Made by a program: the position numbers and the translations under genes
Assembly (NCBI GenBank): GCA_963788975.1
Contig: CAWBIJ010000002.1
Span: forward strand, 248,001 to 312,000
Reading direction: 5' to 3'
DNA length: 64,000 nucleotides
Source of the DNA: VRUE01 sp963788975
GTDB taxonomy: Bacteria; Actinomycetota; Thermoleophilia; Solirubrobacterales; 70-9
Notes under the pieces: model-generated
Told to the model about the DNA's origin: nothing
The model's input: only the letters and a program-made list of their open reading frames with translations
Database searches by the model: none
Shown here: in pieces, positions 17,258 through 30,071 of the stretch
How the letters are laid out: each line of letters begins with the position of its first letter
Numbering within the stretch: position 1 is the stretch's first letter

Positions 17258-18246
17258 GGTGCTCCCCCTCCGGGCTCCTCCTCGGCCTGCGCGATGTGCA
17301 AGCGCTCGACATAGAGGGCGAAGCCGGCCGCGGGCAGGTCGAGGCCGAAGCGCTTCAGTAGCCGGTCGTAGCGCCCGCCGCCGCCGAGGATGTGCCCCAG
17401 CGCGGGGTCGTAGACCTCGAGGATGGCGCCGCTGTAGTAGCCGAGATCACGCAGGAGGCCGAGGTCGATCTGCACGCGGCCAGCCGCGTCGCGATCCGCA
17501 AGCGCTTCATAGGTCTCGCCGATCCGAGCCGTAGCGCGCTCGACCGCAGCACCGCCGATCGCGCGGGCCTCGTCGAGCACCTCGCTGCCCCCGCGCAGCT
17601 GCGAGAGGGCGATGCAGGTCGCGACCTGCTCGTCGCCGATCCCCTCCAGCTCGGAGAGCTCCGCCTCGAGGCCGACGAGGTCGTGCATCGCCAGCCGCTC
17701 GAGGACTGAGTCGCGCGCCTCCCCTTCGACCCGGAACTCGGAGAGCAATTGGCGGTAGAGGTCGGCATCCCCGAGCCCGATTACGGCGCGCTGGAGGCCG
17801 GCCGCATCGAGTGCCGCCTCCAGCACCTCGACCACCTCGGCGGTTCCGTCCGGGGCTGGAGCCCCGATCAGCTCAACGCCTGCTTGGGCGAACTCGCGCA
17901 TCTGGCCGCGCTGCGGGCGCACGGCGCGGTAGGCGCTGGCGAGGTAGCAAAAGCGCATGGGTGGCTCGGCGCCTGCGTAACGAGTTGCCGCCAGGCGCGC
18001 GATCGGCACGGTCATGTCGGAGCGCAGCGCCAGTAGGTCGCCGCTCTCGTCGAAGAAGCGGTAGGCGCTGCCCGCGGTGCGACCGTCGCCGCGCCCCAGC
18101 ACCTCGTCGTACTCGATCGCCGGCGTGGCCACCTCGCCGTAGCCGCGCGACTCGAAAACCTCGATCAAGGCGAGGTGTAGGCGGCGCAGCTCCCGCATCT
18201 CATCGGGGAGCACGTCCCTGGTGCCTGGCGGAATCGGGTGAATCAT
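17254..18246 (-). CDS. hisZ: ATP phosphoribosyltransferase regulatory subunit
   Basis: HisZ is a catalytically dead paralogue of histidyl-tRNA synthetase that forms a hetero-octamer with short HisG and confers histidine feedback control. The 330 residues show the class II synthetase-like core with IPPGTRDVLPDEM, RFFDESGDLLALRSDMTVPIARLAATR and QAGVELIGA, and GGGGRYDRLLKRFG near the end. There is no C-terminal anticodon-binding domain, which argues against true HisRS. The ATG at 18246 lies 36 bp after murA, so the his genes could share a transcript with murA. Confidence 0.92.
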   Translation of the reverse strand: MIHPIPPGTRDVLPDEMRELRRLHLALIEVFESRGYGEVATPAIEYDEVLGRGDGRTAGSAYRFFDESGDLLALRSDMTVPIARLAATRYAGAEPPMRFCYLASAYRAVRPQRGQMREFAQAGVELIGAPAPDGTAEVVEVLEAALDAAGLQRAVIGLGDADLYRQLLSEFRVEGEARDSVLERLAMHDLVGLEAELSELEGIGDEQVATCIALSQLRGGSEVLDEARAIGGAAVERATARIGETYEALADRDAAGRVQIDLGLLRDLGYYSGAILEVYDPALGHILGGGGRYDRLLKRFGLDLPAAGFALYVERLHIAQAEEEPGGGAP

Positions 18247-18282
18247 CCGCCGGACCTTACGAGAGAAGGAACGGAAGTCCTA

Positions 18283-19581
18283 CTAAGCCGGGATCTCCGC
18301 AGAGACCCGTTCAATCTGCGCGCCGAGACCACGCAGCCGCTCATCGATCTGCTCGTAGCCGCGGTCGATCTGGCGGATGTTGCCGATCTCCGAGACGCCG
18401 TCGGCGGCGAGGGCGGCGATGAGCATCGCCATCCCAGCGCGGATATCGGGGCTCTCGACGCGCTCGCCGTGAAGACGGCACGGACCGCTGACGATCGCCC
18501 TGTGGGGATCGCAAAGCGTGATCCGAGCGCCCATGGCAACGAGCTTGTCGACGAAGAAGAGGCGGTTCTCGAACATCTTCTCGAAGATCAGGATCTCGCC
18601 GTCCGCCTGGGTGGCGAGGGCGAGGGCGATCGAGGTTAGGTCGGCGGGAAAGGCCGGCCAGGGGCCGTCCTCGATCTTCGGGATCGCGTCGCCGAGGTCG
18701 CTCTTGACCTGCAGCTGCTGACCCGCCGGCACCAGAACGTCCTCGCCATCGATCGTCGAGGAGAGGCCGAGGCGCTGGAATTGACGGCGGATCATCACCA
18801 GGTCGCCCGGCTCGATCTCGCGGATGCGCAGCTCGCCACCGGTCGCAGCCGCCAGCGCCATGAAGCTGCCGACCTCGATGTGGTCGGGTGAAATCGTGTG
18901 CTCGGCGCCGCCGAGACGGTCGCGACCGTGCACGGTCATCACGTTGGAACCAATGCCGTCGACGGTGGCCCCCATCCGGGTCAGCAGGCGCGCCAGGTCC
19001 TGCACGTGCGGCTCGCAGGCCGCGTTTGAGATCGTCGTCGGGCCCGGCGTCAGCGCCGCTGCCATTAGCGCGTTCTCGGTACCCATCACCGACGGCTCGT
19101 CCATGAAGATCGCGCAAGCCCGCAGCCCCCCGGCCGGCGCCTCCAGCTCGATCCAGCGGTCGCCGTCGACCCGGGCGCCGAGATCCACGAAGGCGTCGAG
19201 ATGGGCGTCGAGACGGCGGCGGCCGATGAAGTCGCCTCCCGGCGGTGGCATCTTCGCCTCGCCAAAGCGCGCCAGCAGCGGCCCGGCAAGCAGGAAGGAG
19301 GCCCGGATCTGCTGCGATAGCTCCTCGTCGACGGCAACGTCGCGAGCGTTCGCGGCGCAGACACGGAGGCTGTTGTCGGCCACCCAGGACACCTCGACCC
19401 CAAGCCGCTCGAGCAGCGCCACCTGCGCCTCCGTGTCGCGGATCCGCGGCACCCGGTGCAGCAGCAGCTCCTCCTCGGTCAGCAGGCAGGCAGCGAGGAT
19501 GGGCAGGGCCGCGTTCTTGTTGCCGGCGACGCTGAGCTCTCCCGAGAGGGGCGCGCCGCCCTGGATGACGAATTTCTCCAT
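18283..19581 (-). CDS. murA: UDP-N-acetylglucosamine 1-carboxyvinyltransferase with Asp in place of the active-site Cys
   Basis: MurA transfers enolpyruvate from PEP to UDP-GlcNAc, the first step of peptidoglycan synthesis. The 432-residue protein starts MEKFVIQGGAPLSGELSVAGNKNA style with the conserved Lys-Asn pair, and IDRGYEQIDERLRGLGA near the end is typical. The mobile-loop motif that usually reads GGCxIG is PPPGGDFIG here, putting Asp117 where the fosfomycin-alkylated Cys115 of E. coli sits. The same change is known in mycobacterial and chlamydial MurA and gives intrinsic fosfomycin resistance while keeping activity. The gene heads the minus-strand run that continues into hisZ. Confidence 0.94.
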   Translation of the reverse strand: MEKFVIQGGAPLSGELSVAGNKNAALPILAACLLTEEELLLHRVPRIRDTEAQVALLERLGVEVSWVADNSLRVCAANARDVAVDEELSQQIRASFLLAGPLLARFGEAKMPPPGGDFIGRRRLDAHLDAFVDLGARVDGDRWIELEAPAGGLRACAIFMDEPSVMGTENALMAAALTPGPTTISNAACEPHVQDLARLLTRMGATVDGIGSNVMTVHGRDRLGGAEHTISPDHIEVGSFMALAAATGGELRIREIEPGDLVMIRRQFQRLGLSSTIDGEDVLVPAGQQLQVKSDLGDAIPKIEDGPWPAFPADLTSIALALATQADGEILIFEKMFENRLFFVDKLVAMGARITLCDPHRAIVSGPCRLHGERVESPDIRAGMAMLIAALAADGVSEIGNIRQIDRGYEQIDERLRGLGAQIERVSAEIPA

Positions 19582-19607
19582 CGGTTCCGGCTAGGGTAAC
19601 GGCCGCA

Positions 19608-20636
19608 ATGCGCAGAGGCTGGAAGATCCTGATCGGCGTCATCGCAGCGGTCCTCGTGCTGCTGGTGCTGAACGCCGTGGTCACCGGCAAGGAAACGAAG
19701 TCTGCCGAGGTAACCGTGGCCGGTGGCGAGATCGTCAAGCTGCCCGGCGGCGATCTGCAGGTGGTCGATTCAGGCCCGCGCGACCCGCGCGCCGCGGGCG
19801 GCACGTTCGTTCTCGTCCACTGCTTCACCTGCGCGATCGACTGGTGGGACGGAATGCGACCGCTGCTCGAACGCGAGCACCGTGTCGTCGCCGTCGACCT
19901 GCTCGGCCACGGTGGCTCGGAGAAGCCCGAGTCCGGCTATGAGATCTCTAACCAGGCGGATCTGGTCGCCCAGACCCTTGGCCGGCTTGGGGTGCGCGAC
20001 GCGACCGTGGTCGGCCACTCGCTCGGCGGCACTGTCTCCACCGCGCTCGCTCAGCAGTCGCCGCAACTGGTCGATCGGGTCGTCATCGTCGACACCGGGC
20101 CAACCCATGAAGAGGGCGACCTGGGGCTGATCGCCCGCCTCGGCTTTGCCCCGGTGGTCGGCGAGGCGTTCTGGCGGACCAAGCCCGACTTCGCGGTTCG
20201 CGAGGGACTCGGCGTCGCCTTCGCCCCTGGTTTCGACGTGCCCGATGCCTTCGTCGAGGACGTCGACCGGATGACCTTCAGCGCCTATGACAAGTCGCCC
20301 ACGGCCTCCGAGGACTACGGCTATGAAGAGTCGCTAGACCAGCGGATGAGGGAGACCGGCAAGCCGCTGCTTGTGATCATGGGCGCCGAGGAGCAGATCA
20401 TCGACGACCCTGCCGCCCGCCTAGCCGAATACCGCGAGACGGTCCCGGGGGCGCAGACCAGGCTGATCCCGAACGTCGGCCACTCGCCAAACGTCGAGGC
20501 TCCGGCCCTGACCGCCAACCTGGTCATCGACTTTGCCGCCCAGGCCCAGCGTGTAAAAGCGCAGAAACAAGCCAAATCCCAGGGTCGGATGCATAAAGAA
20601 CTGCAAAAAAGGGAAGCTGTCCGGAGGCGACCCTAG
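19608..20636 (+). CDS. membrane-anchored alpha/beta-hydrolase
   Basis: This 342-residue protein has an N-terminal membrane anchor or uncleaved signal (about residues 5-26, after MRRGWK). An alpha/beta-hydrolase fold follows. The nucleophile elbow is VVGHSLGGTVSTAL, the oxyanion strand is FVLVHCFTCAIDWWD, and the catalytic His is in IPNVGHSPNVEAP; GAEEQIIDDP supplies the likely acid. The substrate is unknown. It is the only plus-strand gene between murA and the rRNA operon and is divergent from murA with 26 bp between starts. The C-terminal 30 residues are basic and low complexity. Confidence 0.82.
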   Translation: MRRGWKILIGVIAAVLVLLVLNAVVTGKETKSAEVTVAGGEIVKLPGGDLQVVDSGPRDPRAAGGTFVLVHCFTCAIDWWDGMRPLLEREHRVVAVDLLGHGGSEKPESGYEISNQADLVAQTLGRLGVRDATVVGHSLGGTVSTALAQQSPQLVDRVVIVDTGPTHEEGDLGLIARLGFAPVVGEAFWRTKPDFAVREGLGVAFAPGFDVPDAFVEDVDRMTFSAYDKSPTASEDYGYEESLDQRMRETGKPLLVIMGAEEQIIDDPAARLAEYRETVPGAQTRLIPNVGHSPNVEAPALTANLVIDFAAQAQRVKAQKQAKSQGRMHKELQKREAVRRRP

Positions 20637-20646
20637 AGTCGAACCC

Positions 20647-20847
20647 ATGTTCGATACGAAGACAACACCGAGAGAGCGTCTCGCAGACGCGGCCGACCTG
20701 GTCATCGACTTCGCCACGCTTGGCGAGTACGGCCTCGAGCCGGTCCTTCCGTCCTCCCGACCCTGCGAAGCACGGCAGCGCAGCGCAGCCCGGCGCAGCA
20801 CAGGGGCGTGGAAGTCGGCGATCGACCGCTTCGCCACGCATCCCTAA
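20647..20847 (+). CDS. possible small protein or remnant downstream of the hydrolase
   Basis: An open frame of 66 residues starts 10 bp after the hydrolase stop. Its segment ADLVIDFATLGEY resembles the hydrolase C-terminal segment TANLVIDFAAQAQ, and the DNA is also nearly identical over about 20 bases. The rest is basic and repetitive. It could be a small gene, or the leftover of a duplication of the hydrolase 3' end. There is no strong Shine-Dalgarno sequence, so coding status is doubtful. Confidence 0.25.
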   Translation: MFDTKTTPRERLADAADLVIDFATLGEYGLEPVLPSSRPCEARQRSAARRSTGAWKSAIDRFATHP

Positions 20848-20865
20848 ACGACCGCGCTTCTAAAC

Positions 20866-20895
20866 GACAAAGGGCCGCCCAAGGGGCGGCCCAGA
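20866..20895 (-). terminator. rRNA operon terminator
   Basis: Just beyond the 5S gene on the minus strand lies GGGCCGCC, a 5-nt loop and GGCGGCCC (20892-20885 with 20879-20872), followed by TTTGTCGTTT. This is a strong stem with a T-rich tail in the right place and orientation to end the rRNA transcript. Confidence 0.75.
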
Positions 20896-20911
20896 GTCAA
20901 AGGAAGAAGAA

Positions 20912-21028
20912 CCGGCGGCGACCTACTCTCCCAGGAGGTTGCCCTCCAAGTACCATCGGCGCTGAGGGGCTTAACTGCTCTGTTCGGAATGGGAAGAGGT
21001 GTCTCCCCCTCGCTATGCGCCACCGGAA
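20912..21028 (-). rRNA. rrf: 5S ribosomal RNA
   Basis: Read on the minus strand, the sequence contains the conserved 5S core CCATTCCGAACAGAGCAGTT, with ends TTCCGGTGGCGCATAGCG and TAGGTCGCCGCC that pair to form helix I. The length is about 117 nt. It follows 23S by about 70 nt. Ends are estimated to within a few bases. Confidence 0.93.
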
Positions 21029-21054
21029 TTTTGCGAGACCGGGCCCTCGGTGGA

Positions 21055-21075
21055 GCTTGAAAACCGCACAAGGCC
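21055..21075 (-). other. 3' arm of the 23S rRNA processing stem
   Basis: In the transcript this segment, in the 23S-5S spacer, reads GGCCTTGTGCGGTTTTCAAGC. It is complementary to the segment at 24179-24200 upstream of 23S, with one G-U or mismatch position. Such long stems around 23S are normally cut by RNase III. The pairing is seen directly in the sequence; the processing role is known from other bacteria. Confidence 0.65.
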
Positions 21076-21097
21076 GCAAAGAGTAAGTAATTAAAAT

Positions 21098-24098
<3,001 letters not shown>

Positions 24099-24312
24099 GG
24101 TGAGCAGCTTCCACACAGAGTGTGGAAGCTGTTAATTAAATACCCTCAGAATCCACAAACGCGGATTCTGATTTTTTTGGCCTTGTGCAGTTTTCAAGGT
24201 CCACCGAGGCACACACGGCGGGGGTTCCGCCGGCGGTCTCTCAAAACTGAGCAGCGCTCCAATAACACATTGTCACCAGTGAGCCCGGTCGACGTTCTAG
24301 AGAAATCTCCCT
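24099..24312 (-). other. 16S-23S internal transcribed spacer, no tRNA
   Basis: The 214-nt spacer has no tRNA-like cloverleaf. It carries one arm of the 16S processing stem (24233-24256, pairing with 26015-26038 upstream of 16S) and one arm of the 23S stem (24179-24200, pairing with 21055-21075). It also holds a perfect 11-bp hairpin (24106-24116 with 24120-24130). A further hairpin at 24147-24170 is followed by a T-run only on the plus strand, so it is not a terminator for this operon. Confidence 0.7.
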
Positions 24313-25858
<1,546 letters not shown>

Positions 25859-26110
25859 AGGTACTTCTACAGAGAGCTGTCATGCCTGGCAGGCCGCCGG
25901 GTACACAAACTCGACGGCCGGCATGACGGGTAAATCGGACCGCCGGGCCATGCTCATCGGCCAAGCGGTTCGGGCTCAAACAATCCACAGGTCATTGCTG
26001 ACCCGCGGAGTGCACGCTGCTCAGTTTTCAAAGACCGCTGCGCCTTTGCGACGGGATTCGCCGCCCTTCACGCATGAGACAGGCACGGGCCTGCCCCAGA
26101 GGGACCGAGA
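25859..26110 (-). other. rRNA leader with 16S processing arm and antitermination-like segment
   Basis: This 252-nt stretch between the promoter and 16S has no gene. The segment 26038-26015 (CGGTCTTTGAAAACTGAGCAG region) is complementary to 24233-24256 in the spacer and would close a long stem around 16S. Its TTTGAAAACTGAG core resembles leader elements seen in Gram-positive rRNA operons. Nothing else recognisable was found. Confidence 0.55.
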
Positions 26111-26139
26111 AGTATAGCGCTAGGAGGGCGTCCTGCCTA
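26111..26139 (-). promoter_or_regulatory. candidate rRNA operon promoter
   Basis: On the minus strand there is TAGGCA (26139-26134), a 17-bp spacer and TATACT (26116-26111), a plausible vegetative -35/-10 pair about 250 nt before 16S. It overlaps the tyrS stop codon. The -10 is good and the -35 matches consensus at four of six positions. Confidence 0.4.
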
Positions 26140-27298
26140 GCCCAGCGCGGAGACGGCGGAAGCGCCGCTTGCCGACCTGGAGCACCCGCCCGTCGAGGAC
26201 CTCCGGCGCCAGGTCGAGACTATCGGCTGGAATCGGCTCCCCGTCAAGCTTCACGCCCCCTTGCTTGATCAGTCGCCGGGCCTCGCTCGAGCTGATCTCG
26301 AAGGCGCCCGCCAGCAGCTGCGGCACGTGAACCATCCCCCCGCCGTCGCCCAGGTATGGGCCCAGCTCGACCTCCTCGACCTCGTCGGGCGCCTCGTGGC
26401 GGACGAAGAGACGATCGAAGTGCTCCTCCGCCGCGGTCGCCGCGGCGGCGTCGTGGAAGCGCTCGACGATCCGCCGCCCGAGCTCGCGCTTGGCCTCGTT
26501 CGGCGGTCGCTCGGCATTCAGGTCCTCGCCGAGCAGGAGCCGGTAGTACTCGGGCATCGCCTCGTCGGGAATCCTCATCAGCCGCCCGAACATCTCCTCC
26601 GGCGGATCGGTGACGCCTACGTAGTTGTCGAGCGACTTGCTCATCTTCCGCTCGCCGTCGGTTCCGACCAGGATCGGCATCGTCATGATCGACTGCGGTT
26701 TCTGGCCGTAGGCGGCCTGGATGTCGCGGCCGAAGAGCAGGTTGAACTTCTGGTCGGTCCCCCCCAGCTCAACGTCGGCCTCAACCGCGACCGAGTCGTA
26801 GCCCTGCAGCAGCGGGTAGAGCAGCTCGAGGGCGGCGATCGGCGTGCCCGCCGCCATCCGCTTCTGGAAGTCGTCTCGCTCAAGCAGTCGCGCCACCGTC
26901 GTCTGCGCCAACAGGCCGAGCAGCGCCTCGGGCTCCATGCGCAACCACTCGCTGTTGAAGCGGACCTCGGTGCGCTCGCGGTCGAGCACCTTGAAGGCCT
27001 GCTCCTGGTAGGTGGCGGCGTTGGCGGCGATCTCCTCGGGCGAGGGCAGCGGCCGCTGGGTCGAGCGGCCGCTGGGATCGCCGATCCTGGCGGTGAAGTC
27101 GCCGACGATCAGGACGACGTGGTGGCCGGCCTGCTGGAACTCGCGCAGCTTCTCGAGCACGACCGTGTGGCCGAGGTGGATGTCGGAGGTGGTCGGGTCG
27201 ATTCCCAGCTTGACCCGCAGCGGCCGCTCCGCCCCCACCTGGTCGTCGAGCATGCCCGCGGGCAGCACGTCGACGGCGTTTTTCTTCAGATCCAACAC
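26120..27298 (-). CDS. tyrS: tyrosyl-tRNA synthetase
   Basis: The enzyme charges tRNA-Tyr in the cytoplasm. The class I HIGH motif appears as HLGH at residues 41-44 and the KMSKS loop as GERKMSKSLDNYVG. A C-terminal S4-like RNA-binding segment (FEISSSEARRLIKQGGVKLDG) is present. I chose the GTG at 27298, giving 392 residues; upstream codons in this frame lie in the divergent penicillin-binding protein gene. Only 7 bp separate the two start codons, so each promoter must lie within the other gene. The rRNA promoter overlaps its 3' end. Confidence 0.93.
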   Translation of the reverse strand: MLDLKKNAVDVLPAGMLDDQVGAERPLRVKLGIDPTTSDIHLGHTVVLEKLREFQQAGHHVVLIVGDFTARIGDPSGRSTQRPLPSPEEIAANAATYQEQAFKVLDRERTEVRFNSEWLRMEPEALLGLLAQTTVARLLERDDFQKRMAAGTPIAALELLYPLLQGYDSVAVEADVELGGTDQKFNLLFGRDIQAAYGQKPQSIMTMPILVGTDGERKMSKSLDNYVGVTDPPEEMFGRLMRIPDEAMPEYYRLLLGEDLNAERPPNEAKRELGRRIVERFHDAAAATAAEEHFDRLFVRHEAPDEVEEVELGPYLGDGGGMVHVPQLLAGAFEISSSEARRLIKQGGVKLDGEPIPADSLDLAPEVLDGRVLQVGKRRFRRLRAGLGRTPS

Positions 27299-27305
27299 GG
27301 CCGCA

Positions 27306-29483
27306 ATGCTAGACTGCCGCCTCCTCTTGGCGGGCAAGCGCACCAAGCCGCGCCTCAAGAAGCTGCGCATCCTCTTCGTTCTGCTGGGGCTGAGCGCGCT
27401 GGGGCTGTTCTCGATGGTCTTCGGGATGATTATGGCTGTCTCCCAGGACCTGCCGGCGATCTACGACTTCGCCCAGTACAAGGCCTCGCAAAACAGCGAG
27501 GTCCTCGATGCCAGCGGCGAGCCGATCGGCACCCTGACCAGCAACCAGAACAAGATCCTGCTCGACTCCGGGCAGATCTCCCCCAACGTCAAGAACGCCG
27601 TGGTCTCGATCGAGGACTCGCGCTACTACGAGCACAACGGAGTCGACTTTCAGGGCATTGGACGAGCGCTGGTGCAGGACATCCTCTCGCTCAGCGCCAG
27701 CCAGGGCGCCTCGACCATCACCCAGCAGTTCGTCAAGAACGCGCTGGCCGCCCAGGAAAGCCGCACGGTCTTCCAGAAGTTCCGCGAGGCCGCCCTGGCC
27801 TACCGACTCGAGCGGCGCTGGAGCAAGGACAAGATTCTCACCGAGTACCTCAACACGATCTACTTCGGCGAGGGCGCCTACGGGATCGAGGCTGCGGCCC
27901 GCACCTTCTTCGGTGCCGCCCACCCCGGCTGCGGCACCGAGACCGAGCCCTGCGCCTCCGTGCTGGCCCCCTGGGAGGCCGCGATGCTGGCCGGGATCAT
28001 CGCCTCGCCCTCCGCCTACGACCCCAAGTTCTTCCCTGAAAACGCCCTACACCGGCGCAACCTGGTGCTGGAAAGGATGTACGAACAGGGCTACATTACG
28101 CAGGAGCAGTACGCGGAAGGCACGAAGCAGGCGCTGCCCTCGCCCGACGACATCGAGCCGCCCCAGCTCGACTCCGAGGCGCCCTACTTCACCTCCTGGC
28201 TGCGCCAGCAGCTAGTCGAACGCTATGGCGCCGCAAAGACCTTCTTCGGCGGGCTCAAAGTCAAGTCGACGCTCGACCTGCGGCTGCAGGAAGCGGCAGA
28301 GGAAGTCGTCACCTCTTACCTCGGCGAACTCGGCCCGACCTCCGCCCTGGTTGTGATCGACAACCGCAACGCCGGCATCAAGGCAATGGTCGCCGGGCCC
28401 GACTTCGAGGAGAAACCGTTCAACCTGGCAACGCTCGGCCACCGCCAGCCGGGGTCCTCGATCAAGCCGATCATCCTGGCCACCGCCCTGCAACAAGGGA
28501 TCTCGCCGGAAACGGTCTACGAATCGGCCCCCCAGGTCTTCTACTTCGGCAAGAAAGACAAGGAACCGTTCGAGGTTAAGAACTACGAGGACAGCTACTT
28601 GGGATCGGCCTCGCTGGCGACCGCGACGACCTACTCCGACAACGCCGTCTACGCCCAGGTCGGACTGGAAAGCATCGAAGGTGGGACCAGGGCGATCGCA
28701 CGCACCGCCCACCGACTCGGCGTCCAGACCCATCTGTCGACCAATCCCGCGATGGTCCTCGGCGGGATCGAGGAAGGCGTCACCCCGTTGGAGTGGAGCT
28801 ACGCCTTCTCCACCCTGGCCAACGACGGCGACCGGGTCAGCGGCACGCTGGCGCCGATCCCCGGCGACAGCCCCGTCGCCTACACCGAAGTCACGGACAG
28901 CGACGGGGACCTGATCCGCGAAGGCGACAACGACTCGCTCCACAAGCAAGTGCTCCCCGCCGGGGTCGCCGAAGAAGCCAAGTCGATCCTCGCCTCGGTC
29001 GTCAGCAGCGGCACCGGGGTGCGAGCCGACATCGGCGATGAATCGCAGTGGGGCAAGACCGGGACGACCGACGACAACGGCGACGCCTGGTTTTGCGGCG
29101 CCACCGACGAGGTCACCTCCTGCGTCTGGGTCGGCTACGCCGACACGCTGACGCCGATGACGACCGAGTTCTCGGGCGGACCGGTGGACGGCGGCACCTT
29201 CCCGGCGCTGATCTGGGCCGGAGTCATCTCCGCCTGGCAGGACATCCAGGCCGAGCGCGCGACGGAACGCGGCGAAGACAGGGAGGGCTCGGACGGCTCG
29301 GACTATGTCCCCTCCACCCCCTCCTACGAAGCGCCCGAATCAAGCGTCCCCGAAGCGGAAGCGGCTCCCAGCTCACCTGAAACGAGCCCCGAATCCGCCG
29401 AACCCGCTCCCGAAGCGACCCCGGAAGCCGCTCCCGAAGGCGGGGTTAGCGGCGGCACGGGCGGCGCCGCCGCGCCGGGCTGA
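27306..29483 (+). CDS. bifunctional class A penicillin-binding protein (PBP1a-like)
   Basis: The product polymerises and cross-links peptidoglycan outside the membrane. A basic cytoplasmic start and a membrane anchor (about residues 21-43) precede the glycosyltransferase 51 domain, with catalytic Glu103 in SIEDSRYYEHNG and GASTITQQFVKN. The transpeptidase domain has Ser384-X-X-Lys387 (PGSSIKP), Ser444-Asp-Asn446 (YSDNA) and Lys584-Thr-Gly586 (KTGTT). The last 75 residues are a Pro/Glu/Ser/Ala-rich tail. The ATG at 27306 was chosen because upstream sequence is antisense to tyrS. It converges on the glycosylase gene, the two stops abutting as TGATCA. Confidence 0.93.
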   Translation: MLDCRLLLAGKRTKPRLKKLRILFVLLGLSALGLFSMVFGMIMAVSQDLPAIYDFAQYKASQNSEVLDASGEPIGTLTSNQNKILLDSGQISPNVKNAVVSIEDSRYYEHNGVDFQGIGRALVQDILSLSASQGASTITQQFVKNALAAQESRTVFQKFREAALAYRLERRWSKDKILTEYLNTIYFGEGAYGIEAAARTFFGAAHPGCGTETEPCASVLAPWEAAMLAGIIASPSAYDPKFFPENALHRRNLVLERMYEQGYITQEQYAEGTKQALPSPDDIEPPQLDSEAPYFTSWLRQQLVERYGAAKTFFGGLKVKSTLDLRLQEAAEEVVTSYLGELGPTSALVVIDNRNAGIKAMVAGPDFEEKPFNLATLGHRQPGSSIKPIILATALQQGISPETVYESAPQVFYFGKKDKEPFEVKNYEDSYLGSASLATATTYSDNAVYAQVGLESIEGGTRAIARTAHRLGVQTHLSTNPAMVLGGIEEGVTPLEWSYAFSTLANDGDRVSGTLAPIPGDSPVAYTEVTDSDGDLIREGDNDSLHKQVLPAGVAEEAKSILASVVSSGTGVRADIGDESQWGKTGTTDDNGDAWFCGATDEVTSCVWVGYADTLTPMTTEFSGGPVDGGTFPALIWAGVISAWQDIQAERATERGEDREGSDGSDYVPSTPSYEAPESSVPEAEAAPSSPETSPESAEPAPEATPEAAPEGGVSGGTGGAAAPG

Positions 29484-30071
29484 TCAGGCCGGCCGCGGCC
29501 GCGAGACGTACGGGCTTCCCGCCAGTGAGAAGCGCCAGGGGAGGTCGACTGCCTTGGTGATGCCCACGCGGGGGCCAGTGATGATCTCACCGTGCCAAGT
29601 GCTCTCGCGCGGTGCCAGCAGGAACGGCTCCTCGCCGAGGTCAGTGCCGTTGGCGTCGAGGCCGATGCCGAGCGCCTCGGTCAGCTTGCCGGGGCCAGAG
29701 CAGAGATCGAGATCGGGTCGGTCGCCGCGCCGGGCTCGCATCTGGCCCAGCCCCGTGGTTGGTTGTAGCGCTCTGATCAGGACCGCCGCTGCCACGCCCT
29801 CGGGTTCCGCCACCGCATTGAGCAGGCTGTGGATTCCGTAGGAGAGGTAAACGTAGGCCCGTCCGGGCGGGCCAAACAACACATCGGTGCGGGCGGTGAG
29901 GCCGACGTAGGCGTGGCAAGCGGGGTCGTCCCGCTCGTAGCTCTCGGTCTCGACGATGAAGCCGCCGCAACCACCGTAGAGGAGCCTGCAGCCGATCAGC
30001 TCGCGCGCGACCGTATGGACGGAGCGGTCGAAGAACTCGACCCCGAGCCGCTCTGTCGCGGTGGCGCTCAC
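29484..30071 (-). CDS. DNA-3-methyladenine glycosylase, AAG/MPG family
   Basis: The family removes alkylated and deaminated purines by base flipping in base excision repair. The 195-residue protein has IVETESYERDDPACHAYVG containing the catalytic Glu, RTDVLFGPPGRAYVYLSYG with the intercalating Tyr region, and GPGKLTEALGI. Its length fits bacterial members. The ATG overlaps the argH stop by 4 bp, so it is expressed with arginine genes, which looks like operon convenience rather than functional coupling. Confidence 0.92.
   Translation of the reverse strand: MSATATERLGVEFFDRSVHTVARELIGCRLLYGGCGGFIVETESYERDDPACHAYVGLTARTDVLFGPPGRAYVYLSYGIHSLLNAVAEPEGVAAAVLIRALQPTTGLGQMRARRGDRPDLDLCSGPGKLTEALGIGLDANGTDLGEEPFLLAPRESTWHGEIITGPRVGITKAVDLPWRFSLAGSPYVSRPRPA

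Noticed and set aside
24147..24180. Hairpin followed by seven T residues in the 16S-23S spacer, looking like a terminator
   Set aside because: The T-run follows the stem only on the plus strand, while the operon is transcribed on the minus strand, so it would not stop rRNA synthesis.
24099..24312. tRNA-Ile or tRNA-Ala expected in the rRNA spacer
   Set aside because: No TTCGANNC arm or cloverleaf was found; the spacer is filled by processing arms and hairpins.
26261..28039. 592-codon plus-strand open frame across tyrS and the start of the penicillin-binding protein gene
   Set aside because: It is antisense to tyrS motifs and out of frame with the penicillin-binding protein, with the biased composition typical of shadows in GC-rich DNA.
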